A stretch of DNA of 57,993 nucleotides from Candidatus Muiribacterium halophilum (GTDB lineage Bacteria > Muiribacteriota > Muiribacteriia > Muiribacteriales > Muiribacteriaceae): positions 1-57,993 of the forward strand of contig JALOAD010000019.1 of assembly GCA_023228995.1 (NCBI GenBank), read 5' to 3'. Numbering within the stretch: the first letter of the stretch is position 1; the number at the start of each line of letters is the position of its first letter. Shown here piece after piece: positions 32,988-41,815 of the stretch. The translations under genes were made by a program, and so were the position numbers. The notes under the pieces were generated by a model that was not told the DNA's origin, made no database searches, and worked only from the letters and a program-made list of their open reading frames with translations.

Positions 32988-35900
32988 ATGAAATACAAAA
33001 AAACAATAATATTTTCATCTATAATTTTGATATTGGTTTTATATGCAATTTATTCATTATATGTTAGTCCAACTTATATTGCACTTATAGGTTTCAAAGA
33101 TTTCCAATATGTTGAAATGGCAAAAGTTAAAAACAATTCAATGATAAAAGTACATAGAATAGAGAGAGAAGATATTGTAAATACAGATTTTTCAAAATAT
33201 TCCTTTATATCACTTTTTGGAATGGGTTTAAATCTTTCTGATGAACAAAAAAATTCTTTAAAAAAAGGTATGTTAAAAAAAGCAAAAGTATTTGTTTATG
33301 CTTCAACTAATACAGAATCTGATATTTGTAATATTTTTGGAGAAGAATTAAAAAAAGTATCTGCATATATGGATAATGGTGGAGCAAAAAACATTGAAAA
33401 TCTCTTTAATTATATAAGAGTTAATTGGGATAAAAAGAAATTTTTCATAAAAAAAATAGAAGAACCTGAATATATTCCTTTTGATACAATATTTCACAAA
33501 GGAAAAGATAATTATTTTGAAACTTTCACTGAATATCAAAACTTTTATGAAAAAAATAATTTATATAAAAAAGATAGACCTAAAGTATGTTTTATTACTT
33601 CAATAAAAGGCGGACCAAGATCTGTTGAAAGGCAGTTTGTTGATAATTTAATAACAATGCTAGAAGAAAAAAAACTTAATGTATATTCAGTTTCAGGTTT
33701 TATGAAAAGACATGAATTCCTTCAAGAAATAAAGCCTGATGCAGTAATTTATGTACCACATGGTAGACTTAATCCTGGAAGAGGTGATGTAACAACAGCT
33801 TGGCTTAAAGAACAAAATATTCCGCTTTTTTGCCCAATCGATATAAGTGAACCTTTTGATAAATGGCAAGAAGATCAGCAGGGTCTTGCTGGCGGAATGT
33901 TATCACAAAGTATTGTAGTTCCAGAAATTGATGGCGGAATTGAACCTTTTGCAATTTCAGCTCAATTTAAAAACAAAGATGGATTTTATCTTTCACTTGG
34001 AATTGAATCAAGACTTAAAACTTTTGTTAATAGAGTTTGTAATTGGATTGAACTTAAAATCAAAAAAAATAGTGAAAAGAAAATTGCAATATTATATTTC
34101 AAAGGTTCAGGAAACAATTCCCTCGTTGCAGGAGGACTTGAAGTTGCTCCATCACTTTTAAATATATTAAAAACACTTCAAAAAAATGGCTATAATACAG
34201 GAACTCTTCCAGAAACTCCAGAAGATCTCATGGATATAATACAAAAACAAGGACCTGTTATAATGCCTTATGCTGAAGGTAGAATAGAAGAATTCAAAAA
34301 AGATGGGAATCCTGAACTTATAGATATTAAAAATTATGAAAAATGGGCTAAAGCACAAATTCCTATTAAAAACTACAATGAAGTATTAAATCAATATGGA
34401 GAACCTTCTGAGGATTATTTAAGTGTTTTTAAAGATGATAAATATTATATAGCAATACCAAGAGTAAAATTTGGAAATATAGTAATTCTTCCGCAACTTT
34501 TACCAGCTATTGGAGAAAATACATCTGCTATAATACATGGAGCAAAAACAGCTCCTCCACATTCTTATATAGCTGAATATCTATGGATTAGAAACGGTTT
34601 TAAAGCAGATAGTATAATGCATTTTGGAACTCATGGATCTTTTGAGTTTTTACCATGGAAACAAACAGGTCTTTCCTCTTATGACTGGTCAGATTCATTA
34701 ATTTCAGACCTTCCTCATCCTTATTTTTATACAATAAGCAATATAGGTGAAGCTGTTATAGCAAAAAGAAGATCTTATGCAACAATAATTTCACATTTAA
34801 CTCCACCATTTATGGAATCAGGAATATATGGACCTTTTGAAGAAATACATGACAAAATCCATAATTATATGAGTGCGCAAGATGCTGAATTAAAAAAAGA
34901 ATACTCTAATTCAATAAAAGAAATAATTTTAAAAAATAATATTGAAAAAGATCTTAATTTTGAAAATCTTGAAACAAAAGAACTTACACAAAAAAATATT
35001 GATAAAATACACAATTATATTCATATAGTTGAAGAAGAAAAAGTATCTGAAGGTCTTTATACAGCTGGAATACAATATAATAAATTTCAAGCTGAAAACA
35101 CAGCAAAACTTATGACAATAGATACAATTTCCTTTAGTATGGCTAAAAAAGATTTAGAGCTCAAAAAAATAAATCAAGAACAATTTGATGATAAACATTT
35201 TTTTGAAAAAAATTATAAAGAAAAAGCATTGGATATAATTGAGAAAATGTTATTAGAAAACAAAAAAGCTGATGATTTCATTTCAGCAGATGAAAGAAAA
35301 TTACTAAATGAATTTGAAAATTCAAATATGAAACTTGATAATGATCAATTTTTTGCAGATATGCTTTCAATGTCAGAAAACAATGAAATAATTAGCGAAA
35401 CCTCAAATCTTTCTGATAAAGACCGTGATAAAATCATGACATTAATAGCATCAATAACAATATCTAAAGAAAAAACAGATTATATAAAATCTTTAAAAGA
35501 TAATGAAAAACTAGCTAAAGCTATAAATGCAATACAACCTGAAAATATCGATAAAATAAAAAGAATATCCAAAATGATTCCAGCAATGGGAAAAGCAATG
35601 GAAATTCTTGAAAATAAAGATATTAAAGAAACTGTAACTTATCTCAAAAACACAAATGCTAATGAATTTATCTTTGAATTACTTAACAATCCAACAAAAA
35701 TGAAAGAAATTGAATATAAAAAGAAAATGAAAATTGAAGAAATAATAAATATAGCTTGCAAAGAAGATTATTTAGAAACAATATTCACACTTTATTCAAA
35801 AGATAAAACTCAAATTTTAATTAATAAAACTGAAAAACTTATGATAAATGCTCTTAAAAAGTTTGAATTTTACAAAAAAAACAAACAAATAATAATCGAA

Positions 35901-37700
35901 AGCAAAGGTAACAAAGCAGATATCGAAGCAGTAAAAGCAATAATAAAAAACAAAGATTCCTATAAAGTATTATTAGAAAATGAAAATATAATAAAATCAA
36001 AAATAACATCAGAAAAAGATAAAAGAAAATCACTTTATAACTATGTAAAAAACTATAAAGAAGCAATAGAAAATGTAGCATTTTATAAACAAGCATTGCT
36101 TAATTCCACAGAAAGTGAAATGCAAGCAATATTAAACAGTTTTTCAGGCGGTTATATATATCCTTCCCCAGGAGGAGACCCTATAAGTAACACACAATCA
36201 GTACCAACAGGAAAAAATCTATATGCAATAGATGCAGAAAAAGCACCAACACCAGAAGCTTGGAAAATAGGAGTCAAATTAGCAAAAGTTATTATACAAA
36301 GAAAACTGGACAAAACCGGAGAATATCCAAAAAAAGTAGCATTTACAATGTGGGGCGGAGAGTTCATAAGACAACAAGGAATACAAATTGCAACAATATT
36401 ATATTTATTGGGAACAGAACCAGTTTCAAATTCAAGAAATTCAGTTTATGCAGTAAAACTAATACCATCAGAAGAACTCAACAGACCAAGAATTGATGTA
36501 TTTGTACAAACATCAGGACAATTTAGAGATATAGCTTCCTCTAGGATATTTCTAATAGATGAAGCAGTAAAAACTGCCAAAAATGCTTATATAAATGATA
36601 AATTCCCAAATTACATATATGAAAATTCATTAGAAGGAGAAAAAAAATTAGTAGAAAAAGGATTTTCGCCAGAAGAAGCAAGATTATTTTCAACTGCCAG
36701 AATATTCGGCGGAGTTAATGGAAATTATGGAACCGGAATAACAGGAATGGTTGAATCAGGCGATAAATGGGAAGATAAAGATGAAATAGCAGATCTTTAT
36801 ATAAAAAATATGGGAGCAATTTATACAAAAGAAAATTGGGGAATGTATAAAACAGGATTATTTGAAAGCTCAGCATCAGGAACAGACACAATATCATTCG
36901 GAAGATCAACAAATTCATGGGGACCACTATCACTTGACCATGTATATGAATTTATGGGCGGAGTAAGTTCAGCAATGACAAAAATAACAGGAAAAGAACC
37001 AGATGCATTATTCACCGATGTAAGAAACAAAAGTAACAGTAATATACAATCAGTCGATGAAGCAATATGGACAGAATCAAGAACAACCATACTCAATCCA
37101 AAATGGATAAAATCCTTACAAAAAGGAAGTGCAAGCTCAGCAAATCAATTTTCTGAAATATTCAGAAACACATATGGTTGGAATTCACTAAGACCATCTG
37201 CAATAGATAATGAATTATGGGACAACTTCCACTCAGTTTATATAGAAGATAAATATAACCTTAAAATTCAAGAATTTTTTGAAAAAGAAAACCCTTATGC
37301 ATTACAGGAAATGACCTCTGTAATGCTTGAAACAGCAAGAAAAGGAATGTGGAAAACAAGCGAAGAAAATCTCAAAAAAATTGCAGAAATACATGTAAAA
37401 CTCATAAATAAATACAATACATCCTGTTCAGGATTTGTATGCAATAACAGCAAATTACAAGATTTCATAACTCAAAAAGTTTCACCTGAAAACCAAAAAC
37501 AATATAAAGAAAACATAGAAAAAACATTAAAAAGCCAAAATCAACAAAGCAAAAAAACAATAAAACTCAAAAAAGAAGAAATAACACTAAACAAAATAAA
37601 AGAAATAGTAAAATCAAATATTGAAGCTGTAATATCACTAGGAATAATAATATTATTATTTGCAGCAGCAGTATTCATAGGAACAAAAAAAAGAAGATAA
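32988..37700 (+). CDS. hmuS: CobN-like membrane chelatase, HmuS-type haem dechelatase
   Basis: 1570 residues, longer than typical CobN. N-terminal membrane anchor (6-27), CobN domain with HFGTHGSFEFLPWKQ (from about 545) and AKRRSYATIISHLTPPF, a Lys/Glu-rich helical insertion (about 720-1050), then SPGGDPIS (about 1060), PTPEAWKIG and the NGNYGTGITGMVESGD segment; a C-terminal anchor (about 1544-1565) with positive tail KKRR. CobN normally inserts cobalt, but the neighbours (receptor, ExbB-like, DUF2149) are those of HmuS, which has been reported to remove iron from haem without oxygen. No cobalamin gene is nearby. The active domain would face the periplasm. Confidence 0.8.
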   Translation: MKYKKTIIFSSIILILVLYAIYSLYVSPTYIALIGFKDFQYVEMAKVKNNSMIKVHRIEREDIVNTDFSKYSFISLFGMGLNLSDEQKNSLKKGMLKKAKVFVYASTNTESDICNIFGEELKKVSAYMDNGGAKNIENLFNYIRVNWDKKKFFIKKIEEPEYIPFDTIFHKGKDNYFETFTEYQNFYEKNNLYKKDRPKVCFITSIKGGPRSVERQFVDNLITMLEEKKLNVYSVSGFMKRHEFLQEIKPDAVIYVPHGRLNPGRGDVTTAWLKEQNIPLFCPIDISEPFDKWQEDQQGLAGGMLSQSIVVPEIDGGIEPFAISAQFKNKDGFYLSLGIESRLKTFVNRVCNWIELKIKKNSEKKIAILYFKGSGNNSLVAGGLEVAPSLLNILKTLQKNGYNTGTLPETPEDLMDIIQKQGPVIMPYAEGRIEEFKKDGNPELIDIKNYEKWAKAQIPIKNYNEVLNQYGEPSEDYLSVFKDDKYYIAIPRVKFGNIVILPQLLPAIGENTSAIIHGAKTAPPHSYIAEYLWIRNGFKADSIMHFGTHGSFEFLPWKQTGLSSYDWSDSLISDLPHPYFYTISNIGEAVIAKRRSYATIISHLTPPFMESGIYGPFEEIHDKIHNYMSAQDAELKKEYSNSIKEIILKNNIEKDLNFENLETKELTQKNIDKIHNYIHIVEEEKVSEGLYTAGIQYNKFQAENTAKLMTIDTISFSMAKKDLELKKINQEQFDDKHFFEKNYKEKALDIIEKMLLENKKADDFISADERKLLNEFENSNMKLDNDQFFADMLSMSENNEIISETSNLSDKDRDKIMTLIASITISKEKTDYIKSLKDNEKLAKAINAIQPENIDKIKRISKMIPAMGKAMEILENKDIKETVTYLKNTNANEFIFELLNNPTKMKEIEYKKKMKIEEIINIACKEDYLETIFTLYSKDKTQILINKTEKLMINALKKFEFYKKNKQIIIESKGNKADIEAVKAIIKNKDSYKVLLENENIIKSKITSEKDKRKSLYNYVKNYKEAIENVAFYKQALLNSTESEMQAILNSFSGGYIYPSPGGDPISNTQSVPTGKNLYAIDAEKAPTPEAWKIGVKLAKVIIQRKLDKTGEYPKKVAFTMWGGEFIRQQGIQIATILYLLGTEPVSNSRNSVYAVKLIPSEELNRPRIDVFVQTSGQFRDIASSRIFLIDEAVKTAKNAYINDKFPNYIYENSLEGEKKLVEKGFSPEEARLFSTARIFGGVNGNYGTGITGMVESGDKWEDKDEIADLYIKNMGAIYTKENWGMYKTGLFESSASGTDTISFGRSTNSWGPLSLDHVYEFMGGVSSAMTKITGKEPDALFTDVRNKSNSNIQSVDEAIWTESRTTILNPKWIKSLQKGSASSANQFSEIFRNTYGWNSLRPSAIDNELWDNFHSVYIEDKYNLKIQEFFEKENPYALQEMTSVMLETARKGMWKTSEENLKKIAEIHVKLINKYNTSCSGFVCNNSKLQDFITQKVSPENQKQYKENIEKTLKSQNQQSKKTIKLKKEEITLNKIKEIVKSNIEAVISLGIIILLFAAAVFIGTKKRR

Positions 37701-37713
37701 TGTGGATAATGTG

Positions 37714-37735
37714 GGTGTCGGTTCTCAACATTGAC
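37714..37735 (+). repeat. 22-nt RAYT-type repeat, outer copy
   Basis: Same sequence as the copies that border the transposase gene, 14 nt after the hmuS stop and 66 nt before the inner copy. Confidence 0.85.
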
Positions 37736-37767
37736 ATTTTCATTTTGATAATTTTTCTGATAAACCT

Positions 37768-37798
37768 AATCCTGGTTTTAATCTAAGCCAGGATTTTT
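37768..37798 (+). terminator. Terminator of the haem operon
   Basis: 8-bp stem AATCCTGG/CCAGGATT (37768-37775 and 37788-37795), 12-nt loop, followed by TTT. It lies between two repeat copies and may belong to the element. Confidence 0.6.
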
Positions 37799-38765
37799 AG
37801 AGGTGTCGGTTCTCAACATTGACACTTAATTTTTTTTCGATTTTATTTAAAATCTCAGAGAGTTTAAAATTTAAATCCAATTCCTTATTAAACCTTTTTA
37901 TAGCAATACTAATTGCTGAACCACTAACATTAAATTCTTCACCAATTTCTTTAATGGTTAATTCAGTATATTTTTTTAATAGATATATTATTATTTTTCT
38001 CTTTATTTTATCAGATAAACCAAAATTACCATTATTAAAAACACTTCTAATTCTATTTTCTATATTTTCAAAATCCATTACATTTTGATTATAAAAATTT
38101 TCTATCAAACGAGCGTCTTTTGTTTTAATCCAACCGAAAGCTAATGCCTTTTCTTTTACCCATTCAAAAAAAACATCACTTCCTAGAATAATATTTGCTT
38201 TTAATTCTATATCAGGATCAAATTTTTGATTAATCTAAGATTCAACATATTTTATATAATCTTCCCTACTATTACCATATAAATTTAATATCATTTTGGT
38301 GTCTAAAAAATCAGGTTTCTTGCAATTTGAAATGTAATATTTATAACTACTCCAACTATAATCAGAAATGTTTTTTACAATATCAGCTCTTAAAGGATTC
38401 AAATGAATATACGATGATAATACAAGAGCATAATTTTCTTTTTCAACAAGAATTGCTTTGTATCTTCCAGAAAATAAATGACCAATCCGATCATGTTTGT
38501 AATTATAGTAATTTGTATAACTCGTGTTTAATTTGTGCATAGCTTTTCTTAAATTACCATACGGAGTTTCAAGAAGAAGGTGATAATGATTTCCCATCAA
38601 GCAATAAGCATGAATAATAACACCGTATTTTTTATGAACCTCACTAAGATATTCAATAAATTTAAGTCTGTCAGAATCACATTTAAAAATACGGCTTCGA
38701 GTATTTCCCCTAGTTATTATATGATAAAAAGCACCTTCATATTCTATTCTTAATTTTCTGGCCAT
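37797..38765 (-). pseudogene. REP-associated tyrosine transposase (RAYT), split by one TAG codon
   Basis: One continuous frame apart from TAG at 38237-38235. N-terminal part: MARKLRIEYEGAFYHIITRGN, the HUH motif GNHYHLLLE, and SSYIHLNPLRA with the catalytic Tyr, ending LYGNSREDYIKYVES. After the stop the frame continues (INQKFDPDIELKANI...) into a DnaA-like helix-turn-helix (ELTIKEIGEEFNVSGSAISIAIKRF), as in full-length RAYTs of this group. So a single nonsense change breaks an otherwise intact gene; alternatively the shortened protein, which keeps the HUH and Tyr residues, may still act. Start is ATG 38765. Inverted copies of the 22-nt repeat lie at both ends. Confidence 0.85.
37802..37823 (+). 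repeat. 22-nt RAYT repeat, left border
   Basis: Copy overlapping the 3' end of the transposase frame, in inverted orientation to the copy at 38797-38818. Confidence 0.9.
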
Positions 38766-38771
38766 TATATA

Positions 38772-38801
38772 ATTATACTTATAATTCAATAACTTTGTCA
38801 A
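38772..38801 (-). promoter_or_regulatory. Transposase promoter using the repeat as -35
   Basis: Minus strand: -35 TTGACA (38801-38796) formed by the repeat's last bases, 18-nt spacer, perfect -10 TATAAT (38777-38772). Predicted start at about the ATG (38765), i.e. a leaderless mRNA; no Shine-Dalgarno is present. Confidence 0.6.
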
Positions 38802-38818
38802 TGTTGAGAACCGACACC
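38797..38818 (-). repeat. 22-nt RAYT repeat, right border
   Basis: Inverted relative to the left border. Also encodes the last residues (GVGSQH) and TGA stop of the TPR gene. Confidence 0.9.
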
Positions 38819-40141
38819 CACAAATCTTTTTACTTGTTTTAAATATTTTTCTATATATGGTTGTGGATTTAATTTTTGTGCTGTTTCTAACAGGTCTGCT
38901 GCTTTTTGATAATTTTCTCTTTCTACTTCGACTTTTGCTTGTTTTATTATTGATTGACTTCTATCTTCTGCTGTTCTTTCTGCTCTTTCATAATATATTA
39001 TGGCTTTTTCATATTCTTTTTGGCTGAATTTTAAATCTCCGTTCATTAATAAAATTTGTGTATTTGTTGGATATTGTATTGCTAGTTTTTCTAATATATT
39101 TTGTGCTTCTGTATATTTTTGCGTATTTATTAGTATTCCTGCTTCGATTATTTTTATTGTTTTATCTTCTTTGGAATCTTTTTTTAATATACTTTTATTA
39201 TTTTTGATTATATTCATTGCTTCCTGAATATTTCCATATTCAAAGAGATTTCCTGCTGCTTTTACTATGTCTTTTGCTTTTGCTTCTTTGTAATCAAATG
39301 CTTTTTTGTAATTTTGCCATGAATAATCGGGTTGTGAATTTATTAAATATAAATCTCCTAATGTTATATGTGTGCTATAATTTTTTTTTGTTAGTAAATT
39401 TGCTGTTTCTAATGTTGTTATTGCTTTTTGGTAATTTGCTGTTTCTGCATAACAATTTGTTAATATATGCCATAAATCTTTGTTTTTCATATCATTTTTA
39501 AGTGCTTCTTTTACTGTATATATACATTCGGTATATCTTTTTTGCATTAATAAGCTTCTTGCAAGTCCTGTTAATGCAGAATTATCTGTTATTTCAACTA
39601 GCATTGCCTGCCTATATGCGTTTTCTGCTGAAATTGGATTTCCTAATAGCATATTTGTATATCCTATTAAATTATAGGTTTTTGATGATACATTTCCTAT
39701 TTCGGCTACTTTTTGAAACTCTAATGCTGCTTCTTCTACTCTTTGAAGTTTTAATAATACTTGGGCTAGATTTGCTCTTGCTCTATTGAATTTATTATTT
39801 TTATCTAATGCTTTTTTATACCATTCTATTGATTTTTCTAATTTATCCATTGCGTAATAAAAGCTTGCTATTGAAAAATCTATTGCTTCTGAAGATTTTT
39901 CTCCTGCTTTTGCGAGTAATGATTTCAATGCTTTTTGTGGTTCTTTTTCAAATTCCTCATGTGCTTTATTTATTAAATCTGCTTCCTGCTGTGTTACTGT
40001 TGGATCTATATTTCCAAATGAATATAAATTTTCCGCTTGAATGGTGCAATTCCCATTTTCACAATATTCATCGCTCCAACATATTATTGTTAATATCATT
40101 ACAAAAACTATTGTTATTATGATTTTTAATTTTTCTTTCAT
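38798..40141 (-). CDS. Periplasmic TPR protein of the TonB operon
   Basis: 447 residues with a signal peptide (ends near CWSDEYC) and at least eight TPR-like repeats from residue about 60 on (for example EKSIEWYKKALDKNNKFNRARANLAQVLLKLQ and EKAIIYYERAERTAED). It is the last gene of the receptor-DUF3450-TtpC-ExbB-ExbD-TonB-TPR operon, an order known from Vibrio-type TonB2 systems, where a TPR protein assists the complex. The final six residues and stop codon come from the 22-nt repeat, so its natural C-terminus was probably replaced. Confidence 0.85.
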   Translation of the reverse strand: MKEKLKIIITIVFVMILTIICWSDEYCENGNCTIQAENLYSFGNIDPTVTQQEADLINKAHEEFEKEPQKALKSLLAKAGEKSSEAIDFSIASFYYAMDKLEKSIEWYKKALDKNNKFNRARANLAQVLLKLQRVEEAALEFQKVAEIGNVSSKTYNLIGYTNMLLGNPISAENAYRQAMLVEITDNSALTGLARSLLMQKRYTECIYTVKEALKNDMKNKDLWHILTNCYAETANYQKAITTLETANLLTKKNYSTHITLGDLYLINSQPDYSWQNYKKAFDYKEAKAKDIVKAAGNLFEYGNIQEAMNIIKNNKSILKKDSKEDKTIKIIEAGILINTQKYTEAQNILEKLAIQYPTNTQILLMNGDLKFSQKEYEKAIIYYERAERTAEDRSQSIIKQAKVEVERENYQKAADLLETAQKLNPQPYIEKYLKQVKRFVGVGSQH

Positions 40142-40150
40142 ATTTTTCTC

Positions 40151-40804
40151 CTAATGTAATTTATACTTTAATGGTATTTCTACTTTTACTTTTACTGTTT
40201 TTCCGTTTTTTTCAGCTGGTTTGAATACCCAATTTTTTATACAATTTAATGAGGTATTAACAAATACTTCTCCAGGATATGATTCTAAAATCTCAACTGA
40301 TTCTACTTTTCCTTTTTCATCAACAACTGCTAAAACTACTACTTCTCCTTCTATGCTGTTATTTCTTGCCATTATTGGATATTGTGGTGGCATTGCAATT
40401 ACTGGTGTTGGAGCTTTATCAACTTCATCTACATTCCATACTGGTATTTCAATATTAAGTTCTGACTCAAATCCTGCTGTTAGCTGTAAAAAATCTTTAT
40501 CAAAAACTGGTCCAGCTGGTATTTTAGATTCTAATTTTAATGGACTTATCTTTTTTTTGACATTTATCATTCTTGGCTTGGCTTTTGTTTTGAAAGTATC
40601 TGTTTTTTTTTCTTTAATTTCCTGTTTTTTAACTTTTCTTTCAAAATGAACAATATTATATTTTTTTTGCTGTGGTTGATTTATTATCTTTATTGTATTA
40701 AATAATGGTAATAGAAGAAATATAGAACAACTTATAAGAATACTCATTGGAATTATCTTCAATAATGCATCTTTTTCATTATTTACTCTATATATTGATT
40801 TCAT
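40151..40804 (-). CDS. tonB: TonB energy-transducing protein
   Basis: 217 residues. One N-terminal membrane segment (ILISCSIFLLLPLF), a charged Lys-rich linker, then the C-terminal TonB domain: PPQYPIMARNNSIEGEVVVLAVVDEKGKVESVEIL...CIKNWVFKPAEKNGK. It spans the periplasm and transfers energy from ExbBD to the receptors. It lies 6 nt after exbD and 9 nt before the TPR gene. Confidence 0.93.
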   Translation of the reverse strand: MKSIYRVNNEKDALLKIIPMSILISCSIFLLLPLFNTIKIINQPQQKKYNIVHFERKVKKQEIKEKKTDTFKTKAKPRMINVKKKISPLKLESKIPAGPVFDKDFLQLTAGFESELNIEIPVWNVDEVDKAPTPVIAMPPQYPIMARNNSIEGEVVVLAVVDEKGKVESVEILESYPGEVFVNTSLNCIKNWVFKPAEKNGKTVKVKVEIPLKYKLH

Positions 40805-40809
40805 TTTTG

Positions 40810-41217
40810 CTATTCCTCCGTTGCTACACTTACATCTTCAACGCCTGCTAATCTGCATTCATCTACAATATGAATAACAATTCCTGAACGACTTTTTTCA
40901 TCTGCTACAATTACTGCTGATTTTTTTTCATTTCTTAAATTGGCAGCAACTAATGTTCTAACTTGTGATAATTCAATTTCATTTCCACCCATAAAAATTC
41001 TATCTGAACTATCTACTCCAATTATTATGCTTTGTTTATCAAGCATTGTTGCACTTGAGGCTTGAGGTCTGTTTATTTCAACTCCACTTTCTTGAACAAA
41101 AGATGCTGTTACTATGAAAAATATAAGAAGTAAAAACATCATATCAATAAGTGGCGATATATTAATATCTGTAACTGTATCCTCATTTATTATTCTATTT
41201 AATCTTCTCATGTTCAA
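40810..41217 (-). CDS. exbD: ExbD biopolymer transport protein
   Basis: 135 residues with the standard ExbD layout: short cytoplasmic start, one membrane segment (INISPLIDMMFLLLIFFIV) with the essential Asp, then a periplasmic domain (IIIGVDSSDRIFMGG...KSAVIVADEKSRSG). Overlaps exbB by 23 nt. Confidence 0.95.
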   Translation of the reverse strand: MNMRRLNRIINEDTVTDINISPLIDMMFLLLIFFIVTASFVQESGVEINRPQASSATMLDKQSIIIGVDSSDRIFMGGNEIELSQVRTLVAANLRNEKKSAVIVADEKSRSGIVIHIVDECRLAGVEDVSVATEE

Positions 41218-41815
41218 CTCCTGATCTGAGGTTTATTTCTAAATTTCTGAATCTTATCTCAAGCTGATTTAATTTACTTGTTAATACTGATATTGCAAAA
41301 AGTCCTGGCAATGCTGCAATAAGTCCAAATTGTGTTGTTACAAGAGCTTGGCTTATTCCTTCTGATATAAGTTTTGAAGAATATCCAGTTGATATTGCAG
41401 AGAATGTTCTTATCATTCCCCAAACTGTTCCTAAAAGTCCGGCAAGTGGTGCTGCATTTACAAGTGCTTTTAAAAAATTGATATTATCACGAAAATATGG
41501 GAATTCTGCAAAATATATTTCAATCCATTTACCTGATATTATTTTATCTGAATCATTTAATACATATTTTAATATATTGGCAAAAAATTCACTGTATTTT
41601 CCTGTAAACTCAATTATTTCAATTTTGGGAACTTTTTTTTGAATCATAAGAAGAACTTTATCCTCAAGCCAATGAGGTATATTGACATAATTTTTAAGTT
41701 TAAAAAAAATCTTTAAAGATATAAAACATATAAAAAAACAAATTATGCCTATAAATAAAGCTATTATTCCACCATCTTTCATAGTAATAAGTGTTGATTT
41801 TATAAATTCATTCAT
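41195..41815 (-). CDS. exbB: ExbB (MotA/TolQ/ExbB proton channel) protein
   Basis: 206 residues; N-terminal membrane segment and the paired C-terminal ones (LKALVNAAPLAGLLGTVWGMIRTFSAI; ISQALVTTQFGLIAALPGLFAISV) with the conserved pore Thr/Gly. Forms the proton channel with ExbD. Starts within the TtpC stop (4-nt overlap). Confidence 0.94.
   Translation of the reverse strand: MNEFIKSTLITMKDGGIIALFIGIICFFICFISLKIFFKLKNYVNIPHWLEDKVLLMIQKKVPKIEIIEFTGKYSEFFANILKYVLNDSDKIISGKWIEIYFAEFPYFRDNINFLKALVNAAPLAGLLGTVWGMIRTFSAISTGYSSKLISEGISQALVTTQFGLIAALPGLFAISVLTSKLNQLEIRFRNLEINLRSGVEHEKIK

Noticed and set aside
32988-37700. Cobaltochelatase CobN for cobalamin synthesis
   Set aside because: No CobS/CobT or other cob genes nearby; neighbours are those of HmuS-type haem operons and the protein is anchored at both ends.
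38235-38237. TAG recoded as a sense codon (for example pyrrolysine) in the transposase
   Set aside because: TAG serves as an ordinary stop in other genes here (at 15525, 16368, 16882 and 23626), and no recoding signal is visible; a nonsense mutation is simpler.
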